Below the pieces are notes generated by a model. It searched no databases. It saw only the letters and a list, made by a program, of their open reading frames with translations, and had not been told where the DNA came from. DNA of 64,000 nucleotides from Modestobacter roseus. Its GTDB lineage: Bacteria > Actinomycetota > Actinomycetes > Mycobacteriales > Geodermatophilaceae. Positions 19,816 through 27,453 of the stretch are shown piece after piece (within the stretch, counting starts at the first letter, position 1; each line of letters begins with the position of its first letter). A program made the translations under genes and the position numbers. The stretch spans positions 1,426,001 through 1,490,000 of the forward strand of contig NZ_VLKF01000001.1 in the NCBI RefSeq assembly GCF_007994135.1, read 5' to 3'.

Positions 19816-20613
19816 TCAGTGCCCCGGGCAGCCGCCCCGCGCGGCACACATCAGCCGGTGGATCGCCGGTGCGAGCTCCTCGGCCGAGCCGACCGGCCCG
19901 GCGAACGGGATGCGCACGTCCCGGCAGCAGCCGCGGGACCGCTCGATCCGCAGCCGGAAGCCCCAGCGGTCCAGGCCCAGTGGCCGGACGACGTCGCCCC
20001 TGCCGAGCCACCGTGCCGGGATGCGCGAGCGCAGCAGCGCCAGCTCCTCGGGGTGCGCTTCGTCCAGGTGCACGAGCGCCTGCTCCTCGACCTCGACCAG
20101 TGGGTCGGGCGCGGCGGCCAGGAAGTGCTCCGGTTCGATCTCCGAGACCGCGCCGCTCTCCCCCAGCACCACCTCGGCCAGCTCGAGCACCAGCAGCGTG
20201 TTGCCCCGGCCGACGTCCAGCAGCGCCGCGACCGGCTCGACCTCCGCGAAGGCGAGCGCCGCCTCGTGCGCGTCCTCACCGGCCAGTGCGGTCAGCCAGC
20301 CGGAGAGCCAGACCTGGGCCCGCACCGGGTCGCGCAGCGGCACCGGCGCATGGTCGGTGACCAGCAGCAGCGCCGCCAGGTCGCCGTCCGCGCAGTGCCG
20401 GACCGCGGTGCACACCTCCCCGTCGGTGGGCACGACGAGCAGCACCCGACCGTCGGCGGTGACGGTGTGCGCGAGCACACGGCTGCCGTCGATGCCGGCG
20501 GCGCAGACCGCGGCGGCGGGGCGGGCCACCACGGTGCGGGCCCGCTCGGCGGCGGAGGGCCGGACCGGCTCCGCGGCGGGCACCGGGGCGGCAGGGCGGG
20601 TGGAACGCGTCAT
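19816..20613 (-). CDS. HugZ-like flavin-split-barrel protein with DUF2470 domain
   Basis: A 265-residue protein. Residues about 20-125 resemble the pyridoxamine-oxidase-like split barrel of HugZ-type haem-degrading proteins. Residues about 170-250 are a DUF2470 domain with LVHLDEAHPEELALL. Four cysteines near the C-terminus (229, 230, 256, 262) form C-C-x25-C-x5-C, reminiscent of FhuF-type 2Fe-2S ligands, but this is only suggestive. The ATG has GGAGTG five bases upstream. An iron-box-like palindrome 37 bases upstream of the start supports a role in haem or iron handling under DtxR/IdeR control. It is divergent from rpsD. Confidence 0.75.
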   Translation of the reverse strand: MTRSTRPAAPVPAAEPVRPSAAERARTVVARPAAAVCAAGIDGSRVLAHTVTADGRVLLVVPTDGEVCTAVRHCADGDLAALLLVTDHAPVPLRDPVRAQVWLSGWLTALAGEDAHEAALAFAEVEPVAALLDVGRGNTLLVLELAEVVLGESGAVSEIEPEHFLAAAPDPLVEVEEQALVHLDEAHPEELALLRSRIPARWLGRGDVVRPLGLDRWGFRLRIERSRGCCRDVRIPFAGPVGSAEELAPAIHRLMCAARGGCPGH

Positions 20614-20649
20614 CGGTCACTCCGGGCTCGACCCGATCCGCCGTCGGGG

Positions 20650-20668
20650 TAAGGTGAGCCTAACCGAA
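20650..20668. promoter_or_regulatory. DtxR/IdeR-type iron box
   Basis: Read on the minus strand the site is TTCGGTTAGGCTCACCTTA. Against the textbook DtxR/IdeR consensus TTAGGTTAGGCTAACCTAA I count 16 of 19 matches, with the central TTAGGCT intact. It lies 37 bases upstream of the HugZ/DUF2470 start and 14 bases upstream of the rpsD start, so bound repressor could affect both promoters. Repression in high iron is the family expectation. Confidence 0.7.
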
Positions 20669-20681
20669 CCCGGAGGTCCGT

Positions 20682-21284
20682 GTGAACCAGTCTCGCCCCA
20701 AGGTCCGGCGCAGCCGTGCGCTGGGCATCCCGCTCACCCCCAAGGACGTGCGTTACTTCGAGCGGCGGCCCTACCCGCCGGGTGAGCACGGGCGGAAGCG
20801 CAAGAACACCAGCGACTACAAGACCCGGCTGCTGGAGAAGCAGCGGCTGCGCGCCCAGTACGACATCAGCGAGACGCAGCTGCGCCGCGCCTTCGACCGG
20901 GCCAAGCGCACCGGCGGCAAGACCGGTGAGGAGCTGATCATCGACCTGGAGTCGCGGCTGGACGCCACCGTGCTCCGGGCCGGCTTCGCCCGCACCATCT
21001 ACCAGGCCCGCCAGGTGGTCAGCCACCAGCACGTGACGGTCAACGGCCGGCGCGTCGACCGGCCGAGCTACCAGGTCAAGCCCTACGACGTGGTGGAGAT
21101 CGCCGAGCGCAGCCGGGAGAAGGCGCCGTTCCAGGTGGCTGCGTCCGGCGCGCACGCGGAGGCGCCGAAGTACCTCGAGGTGTCGCTGAGCCGGCTGCGG
21201 TGCGTGGTCGCCCGCCGCCCGCAGCGCGCCGAGGTGCCGGTGATCTGCGAGGAGCAGCTGGTCGTGGAGTACTACTCCCGCTGA
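20682..21284 (+). CDS. rpsD: 30S ribosomal protein S4
   Basis: A 200-residue ribosomal protein S4 that binds 16S rRNA and starts assembly of the small-subunit body. It begins with NQSRPKVRRSRALGIPLTPK and contains YFERRPYPPGEHGR and the S4 domain (LESRLDATVLRAGFARTIYQARQ, VSHQHVTVNGRRVDRPSY). It is the cysteine-free form found as the free-standing rpsD of streptomycetes rather than the alpha-operon type. The GTG start has GGAGG five bases upstream. Its 3' end overlaps the convergent membrane-protein gene by 13 bases. The adjacent iron box is unusual for a ribosomal gene. Confidence 0.95.
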   Translation: MNQSRPKVRRSRALGIPLTPKDVRYFERRPYPPGEHGRKRKNTSDYKTRLLEKQRLRAQYDISETQLRRAFDRAKRTGGKTGEELIIDLESRLDATVLRAGFARTIYQARQVVSHQHVTVNGRRVDRPSYQVKPYDVVEIAERSREKAPFQVAASGAHAEAPKYLEVSLSRLRCVVARRPQRAEVPVICEEQLVVEYYSR

Positions 21285-21781
21285 CCGGTCGACGGCGGGC
21301 CGCTGTTGCGCTCCAGCGCGCGCTGCGGCCCGCTGCGCGACCGCCAGCCGAACACCGCCCAGCCCACCCAGGCCGCCGCGGTCAGCCAGTTGACGTCGCC
21401 CCAGCGCCCTTCGGCGACGGCGAAGACGACGTGGGCCACGACGCCGGCGCCCCAGGCGATGAGCAGCACCGGCAGCCACCGGCCCTCGATCCACCGGGGC
21501 TGCGTCGCGCGGGCGTCGAGCCGGTACCGGGCCCACTCGACGGTCGCGGCGCGCAGTCGCGGATCGTCCACCGCCCGGCCCGCATCGACCGCGCTCTCCA
21601 TCTCGCCGGTCTCCCGGGGGCTGAGCTCGTGCCGGCGGGCGATGTCCCGGCGCACCCGCCACTCCGAGGTGTCCGGCGCGGGAGACGGTCGGAGCCGGGA
21701 CCACATGCGTCGCCGGCTCACCCACCAGGCCAGCAGCGGCAGCCCGAGGAGGATGACCACCAACGCGACCCAGGCGCTCAT
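21272..21781 (-). CDS. Small membrane protein, paralogue 2
   Basis: A 169-residue protein of unknown function. One N-terminal helix (WVALVVILLGLPLLAWWVSRR) is followed by a soluble helical region (HELSPRETGEMESAVDAGRAV, then DDPRLRAATVEWARY) and two further hydrophobic segments (VLLIAWGAGVVAHVVFAV, WLTAAAWVGWAVFGW). It closely parallels the gene just upstream: the LPLLAWWV motif, the L-R/S-P-x-E-x-x-x-x-E-x-A-V motif, DPRLR and a final R-N-S-G-P-x-S tail. Its ATG overlaps the upstream stop (ATGA), so the paralogues are co-translated. Confidence 0.7.
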   Translation of the reverse strand: MSAWVALVVILLGLPLLAWWVSRRRMWSRLRPSPAPDTSEWRVRRDIARRHELSPRETGEMESAVDAGRAVDDPRLRAATVEWARYRLDARATQPRWIEGRWLPVLLIAWGAGVVAHVVFAVAEGRWGDVNWLTAAAWVGWAVFGWRSRSGPQRALERNSGPPSTGQRE

Positions 21782-22272
21782 CGTTGCGGCACCGACCCGC
21801 TGGACGCCGGGCCGCTGTTGAGCCTGATGGCCCGACGAGGTCCGTTGACGGCGCGGGTGAGCGGGACGGACAGGACGACCGGCCAGAAGAGGATGACGGC
21901 CAGCTGACCCCAGTCCTGGTCTGCCGCGATCCGGACGAGGCCGCCGATCGCGATGACGAGCCAGACGAGCAGCATGACCCGGCCGACCCACGGCCGACGA
22001 GCCGCCCGCGCCCGGGCGCCGGCCTGGAGGGACGTCGCCCAGTCGACGACGGCGACGCGCAGCCGCGGGTCCTGGAGCTCCCGCCCCCAGGTCACCGCCC
22101 CCTCGACCTGGGCCGCCTCGGCCGGCCGCAGCGCGTGCCGACGGACCAGCTCCCGGTAGAGGTCCGGCTCGCTGGCGGCCCGCGACCGGCTCCAGAACTG
22201 GCGACCGCCCACCCACCAGGCGAGCAGCGGCAGCCCGGCCAGGATCAGCACGATGATCACAGCGGCGGCCAC
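21778..22272 (-). CDS. Small membrane protein, paralogue 1
   Basis: A 164-residue protein sharing its layout with the next gene: an N-terminal helix (VIIVLILAGLPLLAWWVGGR), a soluble helical stretch (HALRPAEAAQVEGAVTWGREL, QDPRLRVAVVDWA), two more hydrophobic helices and the tail RLNSGPASSG. I do not recognise the family. The pair looks like a local tandem duplication that diverged strongly. The GTG start at 22272 is tentative. It is divergent from the beta-propeller lipoprotein. Confidence 0.65.
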   Translation of the reverse strand: MAAAVIIVLILAGLPLLAWWVGGRQFWSRSRAASEPDLYRELVRRHALRPAEAAQVEGAVTWGRELQDPRLRVAVVDWATSLQAGARARAARRPWVGRVMLLVWLVIAIGGLVRIAADQDWGQLAVILFWPVVLSVPLTRAVNGPRRAIRLNSGPASSGSVPQR

Positions 22273-22372
22273 GGTCGATGATCATGGGCCATCGCACCCG
22301 CCGACGCACGGCGAGCGGTCGACCGGCGGCTCCTGCACGGCGGAGTCGACGGCGGTCGCGCACCATCGAGTC

Positions 22373-23368
22373 GTGTCACACCATCGCGTCACCGCCGTCC
22401 TGCTCACCGCGATGGTCATCGGGCTGGCCGGCTGCTCCGGTGGCGCCGACTCCTCCGAGGAAGCGCCCGGTGCCGCTGAGCCGGCGGACTCTCCTGTTCT
22501 GACCACCGACCCGGCCGGCACCGTCGTCCCGCTCGACCCGGACGCCGAGGGCATGGTGTTCGACCCGGTCACCGGGCTGCTCGCCGTCGCCGTCCGGAAC
22601 CCGACCAGGCTGGTGCTGACCGACCGCGCCGGCGTCCCGGTGCGGGAGATCCCCCTGCCCGGCCACGCCCGGCACCTGCAGCTGGCTGCACCCGGCGGGC
22701 CGCTGCTGGTGCCGGCCGAGGACAGCAACACCCTCGTCGAGGTCGCGCTGCCGGGCGGGGAGACCGTCGCGACGCCGGTCGGTGAGTACCCGCACGACGC
22801 CACCCGGCTGGCCGGCGGCCAGGTGCTGGTCGCCGACGAGCTGGGCGGCACGCTGTCGGTGGTCACCGACGGCGAGGTCACCGGGCAGTTCGACAGCCAG
22901 ACCCAGCCGGGCGGCCTCGCGGGGGTCGGCGGCACGGCCGGCGTCGTCGACGTCGCCGACTTCACGCTGACCACCTACGACGTCCCGGGCGGCGAGCTGG
23001 TCGATGTCGTGGACGCCGGTGCGGGCCCGACGCACCTGGTCGCCGACGCCCGGGGCCGGTTCCTGGTGGCCGACACCCGCGGCGACGCCGTCCGCACGTT
23101 CACCGCCGAGCCGCTGGAGCTGAGCAGCTCCTTCCCACTGCCGGGCACGCCCTACGGGCTGGCGTTCGACGCCACCGCCGAGGTGCTGTGGGTGACGCTG
23201 ACGGCGACCAACGAGGTCGTGGGCCTGTCTACGACCGGCGACGAGCTGACCGAGGTGGCCCGGTTCCCCACCGTCCGCCAGCCGAACACCGTGGCGGTGG
23301 ACCCGGGCAGCGGCCGGGTGTTCGTCGGCAGCCGGGCCACCGGCGAGCTGCAGCTCATCGACCCCTGA
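22373..23368 (+). CDS. Beta-propeller lipoprotein (YncE/SMP-30-like repeats)
   Basis: A 331-residue predicted lipoprotein. The signal sequence ends in the lipobox GLAGC, with the lipidated cysteine at about residue 20, followed by an acidic linker. The rest is built of repeated four-stranded blades (PVTGLLAVAVRNPTRLVL, AGGQVLVADELGGTLSVV, ARGRFLVADTRGDAVRTF, TAEVLWVTLTATNEVVGL, GSGRVFVGSRATGELQLID). The GTG at 22373 is chosen because it starts exactly before the basic n-region; the upstream in-frame ATG would bury the signal peptide. Ligand and role are unknown. Confidence 0.8.
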   Translation: MSHHRVTAVLLTAMVIGLAGCSGGADSSEEAPGAAEPADSPVLTTDPAGTVVPLDPDAEGMVFDPVTGLLAVAVRNPTRLVLTDRAGVPVREIPLPGHARHLQLAAPGGPLLVPAEDSNTLVEVALPGGETVATPVGEYPHDATRLAGGQVLVADELGGTLSVVTDGEVTGQFDSQTQPGGLAGVGGTAGVVDVADFTLTTYDVPGGELVDVVDAGAGPTHLVADARGRFLVADTRGDAVRTFTAEPLELSSSFPLPGTPYGLAFDATAEVLWVTLTATNEVVGLSTTGDELTEVARFPTVRQPNTVAVDPGSGRVFVGSRATGELQLIDP

Positions 23369-23374
23369 CGGGGG

Positions 23375-23629
23375 TCAGCCGCGGATCTCGTCCTCGTCGT
23401 CGGGCACCGACTCCTGCTGCTCGAGGACGTCGTACTCGTCGGCCTCGACGGCGCTGCCCCGGTAGGTGGTGCGTCCGCCGGGGACCGCGGCCAGGCGCTG
23501 CTCGATCGCGTCGGCCTCCGGGACGCCGTCGCCCACGGGGCCCACCTCGTCGGCGAGCTCGGGGCCACCGGCCCCCACGGTCTGCTCCTGCTCCTGGCGG
23601 TCGGCCTCGGTCGCGTTCGGCTCGGTCAC
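23375..23629 (-). CDS. Small acidic protein of unknown function
   Basis: An 84-residue, strongly acidic, probably disordered protein. It begins VTEPNATEADRQEQEQ and ends with repeated acidic elements (EADEYDVLEQQ, VPDDEDEIRG). The GTG start is firmly set by AAGGAG six bases upstream. It has no membrane segment or cysteines. I do not recognise the family. It converges tail to tail with the lipoprotein gene. Confidence 0.7.
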   Translation of the reverse strand: MTEPNATEADRQEQEQTVGAGGPELADEVGPVGDGVPEADAIEQRLAAVPGGRTTYRGSAVEADEYDVLEQQESVPDDEDEIRG

Positions 23630-23767
23630 GGCCGTCTCCTTCCCGTTCAGGGGAGCCCGGCGCGGTGCCGGGACCCGGGCTCTCCCCTGCCCCCGGCTGC
23701 GGGGACTCACACGCGCTCCGGTGGCGCCCACATGACCGCGAGGCGAACGGCAGGCACAATCGGGCGG

Positions 23768-23971
23768 GTGTCAGCACCCGGCGAGTACGAGTACGCCCCG
23801 CTGCGCATCCCGCCGGGCACCTCGCGCTCGGCCGCCGCGCAGCTGATGAGCCTCCAGGCCGACACCGGTGGGTGGGAGCTGGCCAGGCTGCAGCTGCACG
23901 CCGACGGCACGCGGAAGATCATCATGCGCCGGCGGATGCGGCTGTCCTACCTCCCCCGCCCCATGGTCTGA
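23768..23971 (+). CDS. DUF5703-family small protein
   Basis: A 67-residue protein matching DUF5703: EYEYAPLRIPPGTSRSAAA, then GGWELARLQLHADGTRKI and a basic end RRRMRLSYLPRP. The family is common in actinobacteria and uncharacterised. The GTG is preferred because a CACAAT -10-like element sits seven bases before it (leaderless). An in-frame ATG 36 bases upstream is less likely. The IS110 element lies directly downstream. Confidence 0.75.
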   Translation: MSAPGEYEYAPLRIPPGTSRSAAAQLMSLQADTGGWELARLQLHADGTRKIIMRRRMRLSYLPRPMV

Positions 23972-24105
23972 CAGTGAGGATGCTGTCGGCGTCATCGGGT
24001 GCGGCCTGACCCTGGGTTCTGACCGACGCCTGGCTGTCTTGGCTGAGATCTGTCGGCCGTGCCCGGTGGCGCCGTTTCGCACGTCCGGACGGGTGGCCGT
24101 GACCT

Positions 24106-25265
24106 CATAGGAGCCTGTGCGAGAGGCGCCCATCACTGTCTTGTCCGACCGGCCCGCCCGGACGCGCGTCGCCATCACCGGTGCGAGCGGGAGACGACAT
24201 GACGAGCATGACCAGCACGCGGCGGGTTGTCACCGTCGGCGTGGACACCCACAGCGACACCCATCACGCGGCGGTGATCGACGACGTCGGCAGGCCGCTG
24301 GCCGACGCTGGCTTCCCGACGACCCCGGCGGGCTACCGGCAGTTGCTGGCCTGGGCGGGCGAGCACGGGGACGTCGCCGCGTTCGGGGTGGAGGGCACCG
24401 GCGCCTACGGTGCGGCCCTGGCCCGGCATCTGCGGGCGGCCGGGCAGACGGTCATCGAGGTCGACCGGCCCGACCGCAGAACCCGCCGCCAGCGGGGCAA
24501 GAGCGACCCGATCGACGCTTCCGCTGCCGCGGCCGCCGTGCTCTCCGGTGCCGCGGCCGGTACTCCGAAGACCCGCGACGGGAGGGTCGAGGCCATCCGC
24601 ACCCTGCGAGTCGCCCGGCGCAGCGCGATAAAGGGCCGCACCCAGGCGATCAACCAGCTCAAGGCAGTGGTGCTCACCGGCCCGGCCGAACTCCGTCAGA
24701 CGCTGGGCGGGCAGTCCACTCGCCAACTCCTGGCCACCTGCCGGCGGTTGAGGGTGACCGAATGCCTGGTCGAGGCCGCCGATCCGGTCACCGCCGCCAC
24801 CAAGCTCACTTTGCGCCGGCTGGCCCGGCGCATCGCCGCCCTGACCGAGGAGATCGACGAGCTCGACGCCGACCTGCAGCCGCTGGTCACGGCTACCGCG
24901 CCGGCGCTGATGGCCGTCTACGGCGTGGGCACCGAGGTTGCCGCCCAGCTGCTGGTCACCGCCGGGGACAACCCCGACCGACTGCGCTCCGAAGCGGCCT
25001 TCGCCCAGCTCTGCGGCACCGCACCACTACCGGCAAGCAGCGGCCGCACCACCCGACACCGGCTCAACCGCGGCGGCGACCGGCACGCCAACTACGCCTT
25101 GCACATCATTGCGCTGGTCCGGCTCTCATCTCATCAACCGACACAGGCCTACGCCGCCCGCCGCCGAGCCGAAGGCCTCAGCAACCTCGAGATCATTCGC
25201 TGCCTCAAGCGCTACATCGCCCGCGAGATCCACCACGTCATGACCGCTTGACGAGGCATAGGAGC
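24106..25265 (+). mobile_element. IS110-family insertion sequence (boundaries tentative)
   Basis: The element carries one DEDD transposase. The 9-mer CATAGGAGC occurs at 24106-24114 and again at 25257-25265, flanking the transposase. IS110 elements recombine at short matching cores without inverted repeats, so these repeats are my candidate ends. The right non-coding end would be very short, as in the IS110 subgroup. The left end would give only about 85 bases before the ATG, so the true left end, and the bridge-RNA region expected there, may extend into the otherwise gene-free 23972-24105. The right repeat ends three bases from the neighbouring oxidoreductase stop. Confidence 0.6.
24199..25251 (+). 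CDS. IS110-family transposase
   Basis: A 350-residue DEDD recombinase. The N-terminal RuvC-like domain has Asp16 in VGVDTHSDTHHAAV, Glu in FGVEGTGAYG and the D-x-x-D pair in GKSDPIDASAAA. The C-terminal Transposase_20 domain has a helix-hairpin-helix-like YGVGTEVAAQLL and the serine region PLPASSGRTTRHRLNRGGDR. The ATG at 24199 is preferred because GGGAG precedes it; a GTG 18 bases upstream is also open. The gene is intact and probably recently active. Codon choice is somewhat less GC-extreme than its neighbours. Confidence 0.93.
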   Translation: MTSMTSTRRVVTVGVDTHSDTHHAAVIDDVGRPLADAGFPTTPAGYRQLLAWAGEHGDVAAFGVEGTGAYGAALARHLRAAGQTVIEVDRPDRRTRRQRGKSDPIDASAAAAAVLSGAAAGTPKTRDGRVEAIRTLRVARRSAIKGRTQAINQLKAVVLTGPAELRQTLGGQSTRQLLATCRRLRVTECLVEAADPVTAATKLTLRRLARRIAALTEEIDELDADLQPLVTATAPALMAVYGVGTEVAAQLLVTAGDNPDRLRSEAAFAQLCGTAPLPASSGRTTRHRLNRGGDRHANYALHIIALVRLSSHQPTQAYAARRRAEGLSNLEIIRCLKRYIAREIHHVMTA

Positions 25266-25268
25266 ATC

Positions 25269-26225
25269 TCAGGGCTTCAGCACGACCTTGCCGACGGTGG
25301 CGCGGTCGGCGATCGCGGCCATCGCCTGCGGCAGCTCGGCCAGCGGGCGCACGTCGCCGACCAGCGGGGCGATCTCCCCAGCGGTGAACAGCCGGCACAG
25401 CTCCTCGTGCACGCTGCCGATCAGCGCGGGGTCGTGCCGGCGGTAGAGGCCCCAGTGCAGCCCGACCACGCTGTAGTTCTTCACCAGCACGTGGCTGGCC
25501 GGCACCTCCGGGATGCGGCCGCTGGTGAACCCGACGACCACGATCCGCCCCTCGAAGGCCACGCACCTGCGCGACGCGTCGAAGACGTCGCCGCCCACCG
25601 GGTCGTAGACGACGTCGGCGCCGTGACCGCCGGTGATCTCCTTCACCCGGGCGACGACGTCCTCGCTGGTGTAGTCGATGACGTGGTCGGCGCCCAGCCC
25701 GCGGCAGACCTCGGTCTTGCGCGCCCCACCGGCGGTGGCGATCACCCGTGCCCCGGCGGCCTTGCCCAGCTGGATCGCCGCGGAGCCGACCCCGCCCGCC
25801 CCGGCGTGCACCAGCAGCCACTCCCCCGCCTGCAGGCGCGCCCGGCGGTGCAGCCCGACGTGCCCGGTCTGGTACGTCAGGTGCAGCGCCGCGGCCTGCT
25901 CGTCGGACATGCCGTCGGGCACCGGCCAGGCGGCCGCGGCGTCCATCAGGGCGTACTCGGCGAAGGCCCCCGGCCCGCCGGCCGGTCCACCCAGCACCCG
26001 CTGCCCGGTGCCCACCACCTCCCCGCACAGCTCGACGCCGGGGACGAAGGGCAGCGGGGGCCGCTCCTGGTACTCCCCCCGGGCCATCAGCACGTCGGGG
26101 AAGTTGAGGCCGGCCGCGCGCACCCGGACGAGGAGCTGGCCCTCGCCGGGCACGGGCTGGTCGACGTCGTCGAGGGAGAGGACCTCGGCCGGATCGCCGA
26201 GGGTGTGGACTCGCCAGGCACGCAT
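25269..26225 (-). CDS. Zinc-free MDR-family NAD(P)H:quinone oxidoreductase
   Basis: A 318-residue medium-chain reductase. An N-terminal GroES-like domain (PFVPGVELCGEVVG) is followed by a Rossmann domain with VHAGAGGVGSAAIQLGKAAGARVIA. The protein lacks the catalytic zinc ligands of alcohol dehydrogenases and ends GKVVLKP, as quinone reductases (QorA/CAA43093-like) do. It would reduce quinones or enones with NADPH. The 3' end lies immediately beside the IS110 right end, but the C-terminus looks complete. It is divergent from the PP2C phosphatase gene. Confidence 0.9.
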   Translation of the reverse strand: MRAWRVHTLGDPAEVLSLDDVDQPVPGEGQLLVRVRAAGLNFPDVLMARGEYQERPPLPFVPGVELCGEVVGTGQRVLGGPAGGPGAFAEYALMDAAAAWPVPDGMSDEQAAALHLTYQTGHVGLHRRARLQAGEWLLVHAGAGGVGSAAIQLGKAAGARVIATAGGARKTEVCRGLGADHVIDYTSEDVVARVKEITGGHGADVVYDPVGGDVFDASRRCVAFEGRIVVVGFTSGRIPEVPASHVLVKNYSVVGLHWGLYRRHDPALIGSVHEELCRLFTAGEIAPLVGDVRPLAELPQAMAAIADRATVGKVVLKP

Positions 26226-26346
26226 GCCCTGACCTTGCCAGGTGGACAGTGACCGGGGTCACCCGGGTGCCCTGGCTACAGTGCACACCGTTCGCCCCAG
26301 ATCACGCTGCGTGGCCGCAGATCCCCACGACGAGAGGCACGCCCCG

Positions 26347-27444
26347 GTGAACCGGCGACCGACGAGACGGCACCTGCTGCCGCTGGGCATCCTGGCGTTC
26401 TTCACGCTCGCCCAGTTCGCGCTGGGCCAGGGGCAGATCATCCTCGGACTGGTCTGCATAGCGCCGCTCACCGCGGCCACGATCGTCAGCCGCCGGGCCA
26501 CCGCGGCCTACGGGGGCGCCGCTCTCGCCGTCGCGCTGCTGCTGGGTCTGCACGAGGACCAGTACCGGCCCGACACGCTGCCCTCGATGCTGGTCCGGCT
26601 GGCGGCGGTGGTGGCGTGCAGCCTCCTCGCGATGGGCACCGTGGCCCTGCGGCTGCGCCGTGAGGCGCTGCTCACCCGGCTCAGCGCCGAGGCGGCCGAG
26701 TCACGGGCGGCGGTGGAGCTCGCCGAGTCGCTGCAGCGGGCGCTGCTCACCGACCCGCCCCCGGTACCGGGCCTGCAGATCGCCGTCCGGTACCTCCCTG
26801 CGGTGAAGAACGCCCAGGTCGGTGGCGACTGGTACGACGCCTTCCCGCTCCCCGACGGTGCGACCATGCTGGTCATCGGCGACGTCGCGGGGCACGACGT
26901 GGCGGCGGCGGCCACGATGGCGCAGGCGCGGGGCGTGCTGCGGGGCATTGCGCTCACCGTCCCGAGCGGATCGGGGGACGTCTCCCCCGCCGCGGTGCTG
27001 CGCGCCCTGGACGGCGCCCTCGGCCGGCTGGAGCTCGACTCGCTGGTCACGGGCGTGACCGCCACGGCCAGCCCGTCGCCCGGCTCGGCCGGCGCCCTGC
27101 TGCGCTGGTCCAACGCCGGCCACCCGGCGCCGGTGCACGTGACCGCGGCTGGGCGCGCCGAGCTGCTGGACCGCCCCGCCGAGCTGCTGCTCGGCATCTC
27201 CCCCGCCGCACCCCGTACCGACCACGAGCTGGTGCTGGCACCGGGCGACACCCTCGTCCTCTACACCGACGGCCTCATCGAGCGGCGCGATGCAGCGCTC
27301 GACGCGGGCACCGCCTGGCTGGTCGAGCAGCTCGGCCGCCTCGCCGACCAGCCGCTCGAGCAGCTCTGCGACGCCCTGGTCGCCGGCATGTCCGGCCGGC
27401 TGGACGACGACGTCGCGGTGCTCGCCGTGCGCGTCAACGGCTGA
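26347..27444 (+). CDS. Membrane-anchored PP2C-type (SpoIIE) serine/threonine phosphatase
   Basis: A 365-residue protein. The N-terminus (residues 1-105) has about four hydrophobic helices, then a short coiled region (LRREALLTRLSAEAAESR). The SpoIIE domain (about 130-365) contains the metal-binding motifs GGDWYDAF, VIGDVAGHD, SNAGHPAPV and LVLYTDGLIERR and ends with DDDVAVLAV. Such phosphatases usually dephosphorylate anti-anti-sigma factors in partner-switching stress pathways. No anti-sigma partner is adjacent. The GTG start at 26347 is weakly supported by GAGAGG about ten bases upstream. Confidence 0.9.
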   Translation: MNRRPTRRHLLPLGILAFFTLAQFALGQGQIILGLVCIAPLTAATIVSRRATAAYGGAALAVALLLGLHEDQYRPDTLPSMLVRLAAVVACSLLAMGTVALRLRREALLTRLSAEAAESRAAVELAESLQRALLTDPPPVPGLQIAVRYLPAVKNAQVGGDWYDAFPLPDGATMLVIGDVAGHDVAAAATMAQARGVLRGIALTVPSGSGDVSPAAVLRALDGALGRLELDSLVTGVTATASPSPGSAGALLRWSNAGHPAPVHVTAAGRAELLDRPAELLLGISPAAPRTDHELVLAPGDTLVLYTDGLIERRDAALDAGTAWLVEQLGRLADQPLEQLCDALVAGMSGRLDDDVAVLAVRVNG

Positions 27445-27453
27445 TCCGGGACC

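Noticed and set aside
20682-21284. Zinc-free alternative S4 paralogue under zinc control
   Set aside because: The cysteine-free sequence matches the standard free-standing actinobacterial rpsD, and the adjacent site fits the iron (DtxR) rather than a Zur box.
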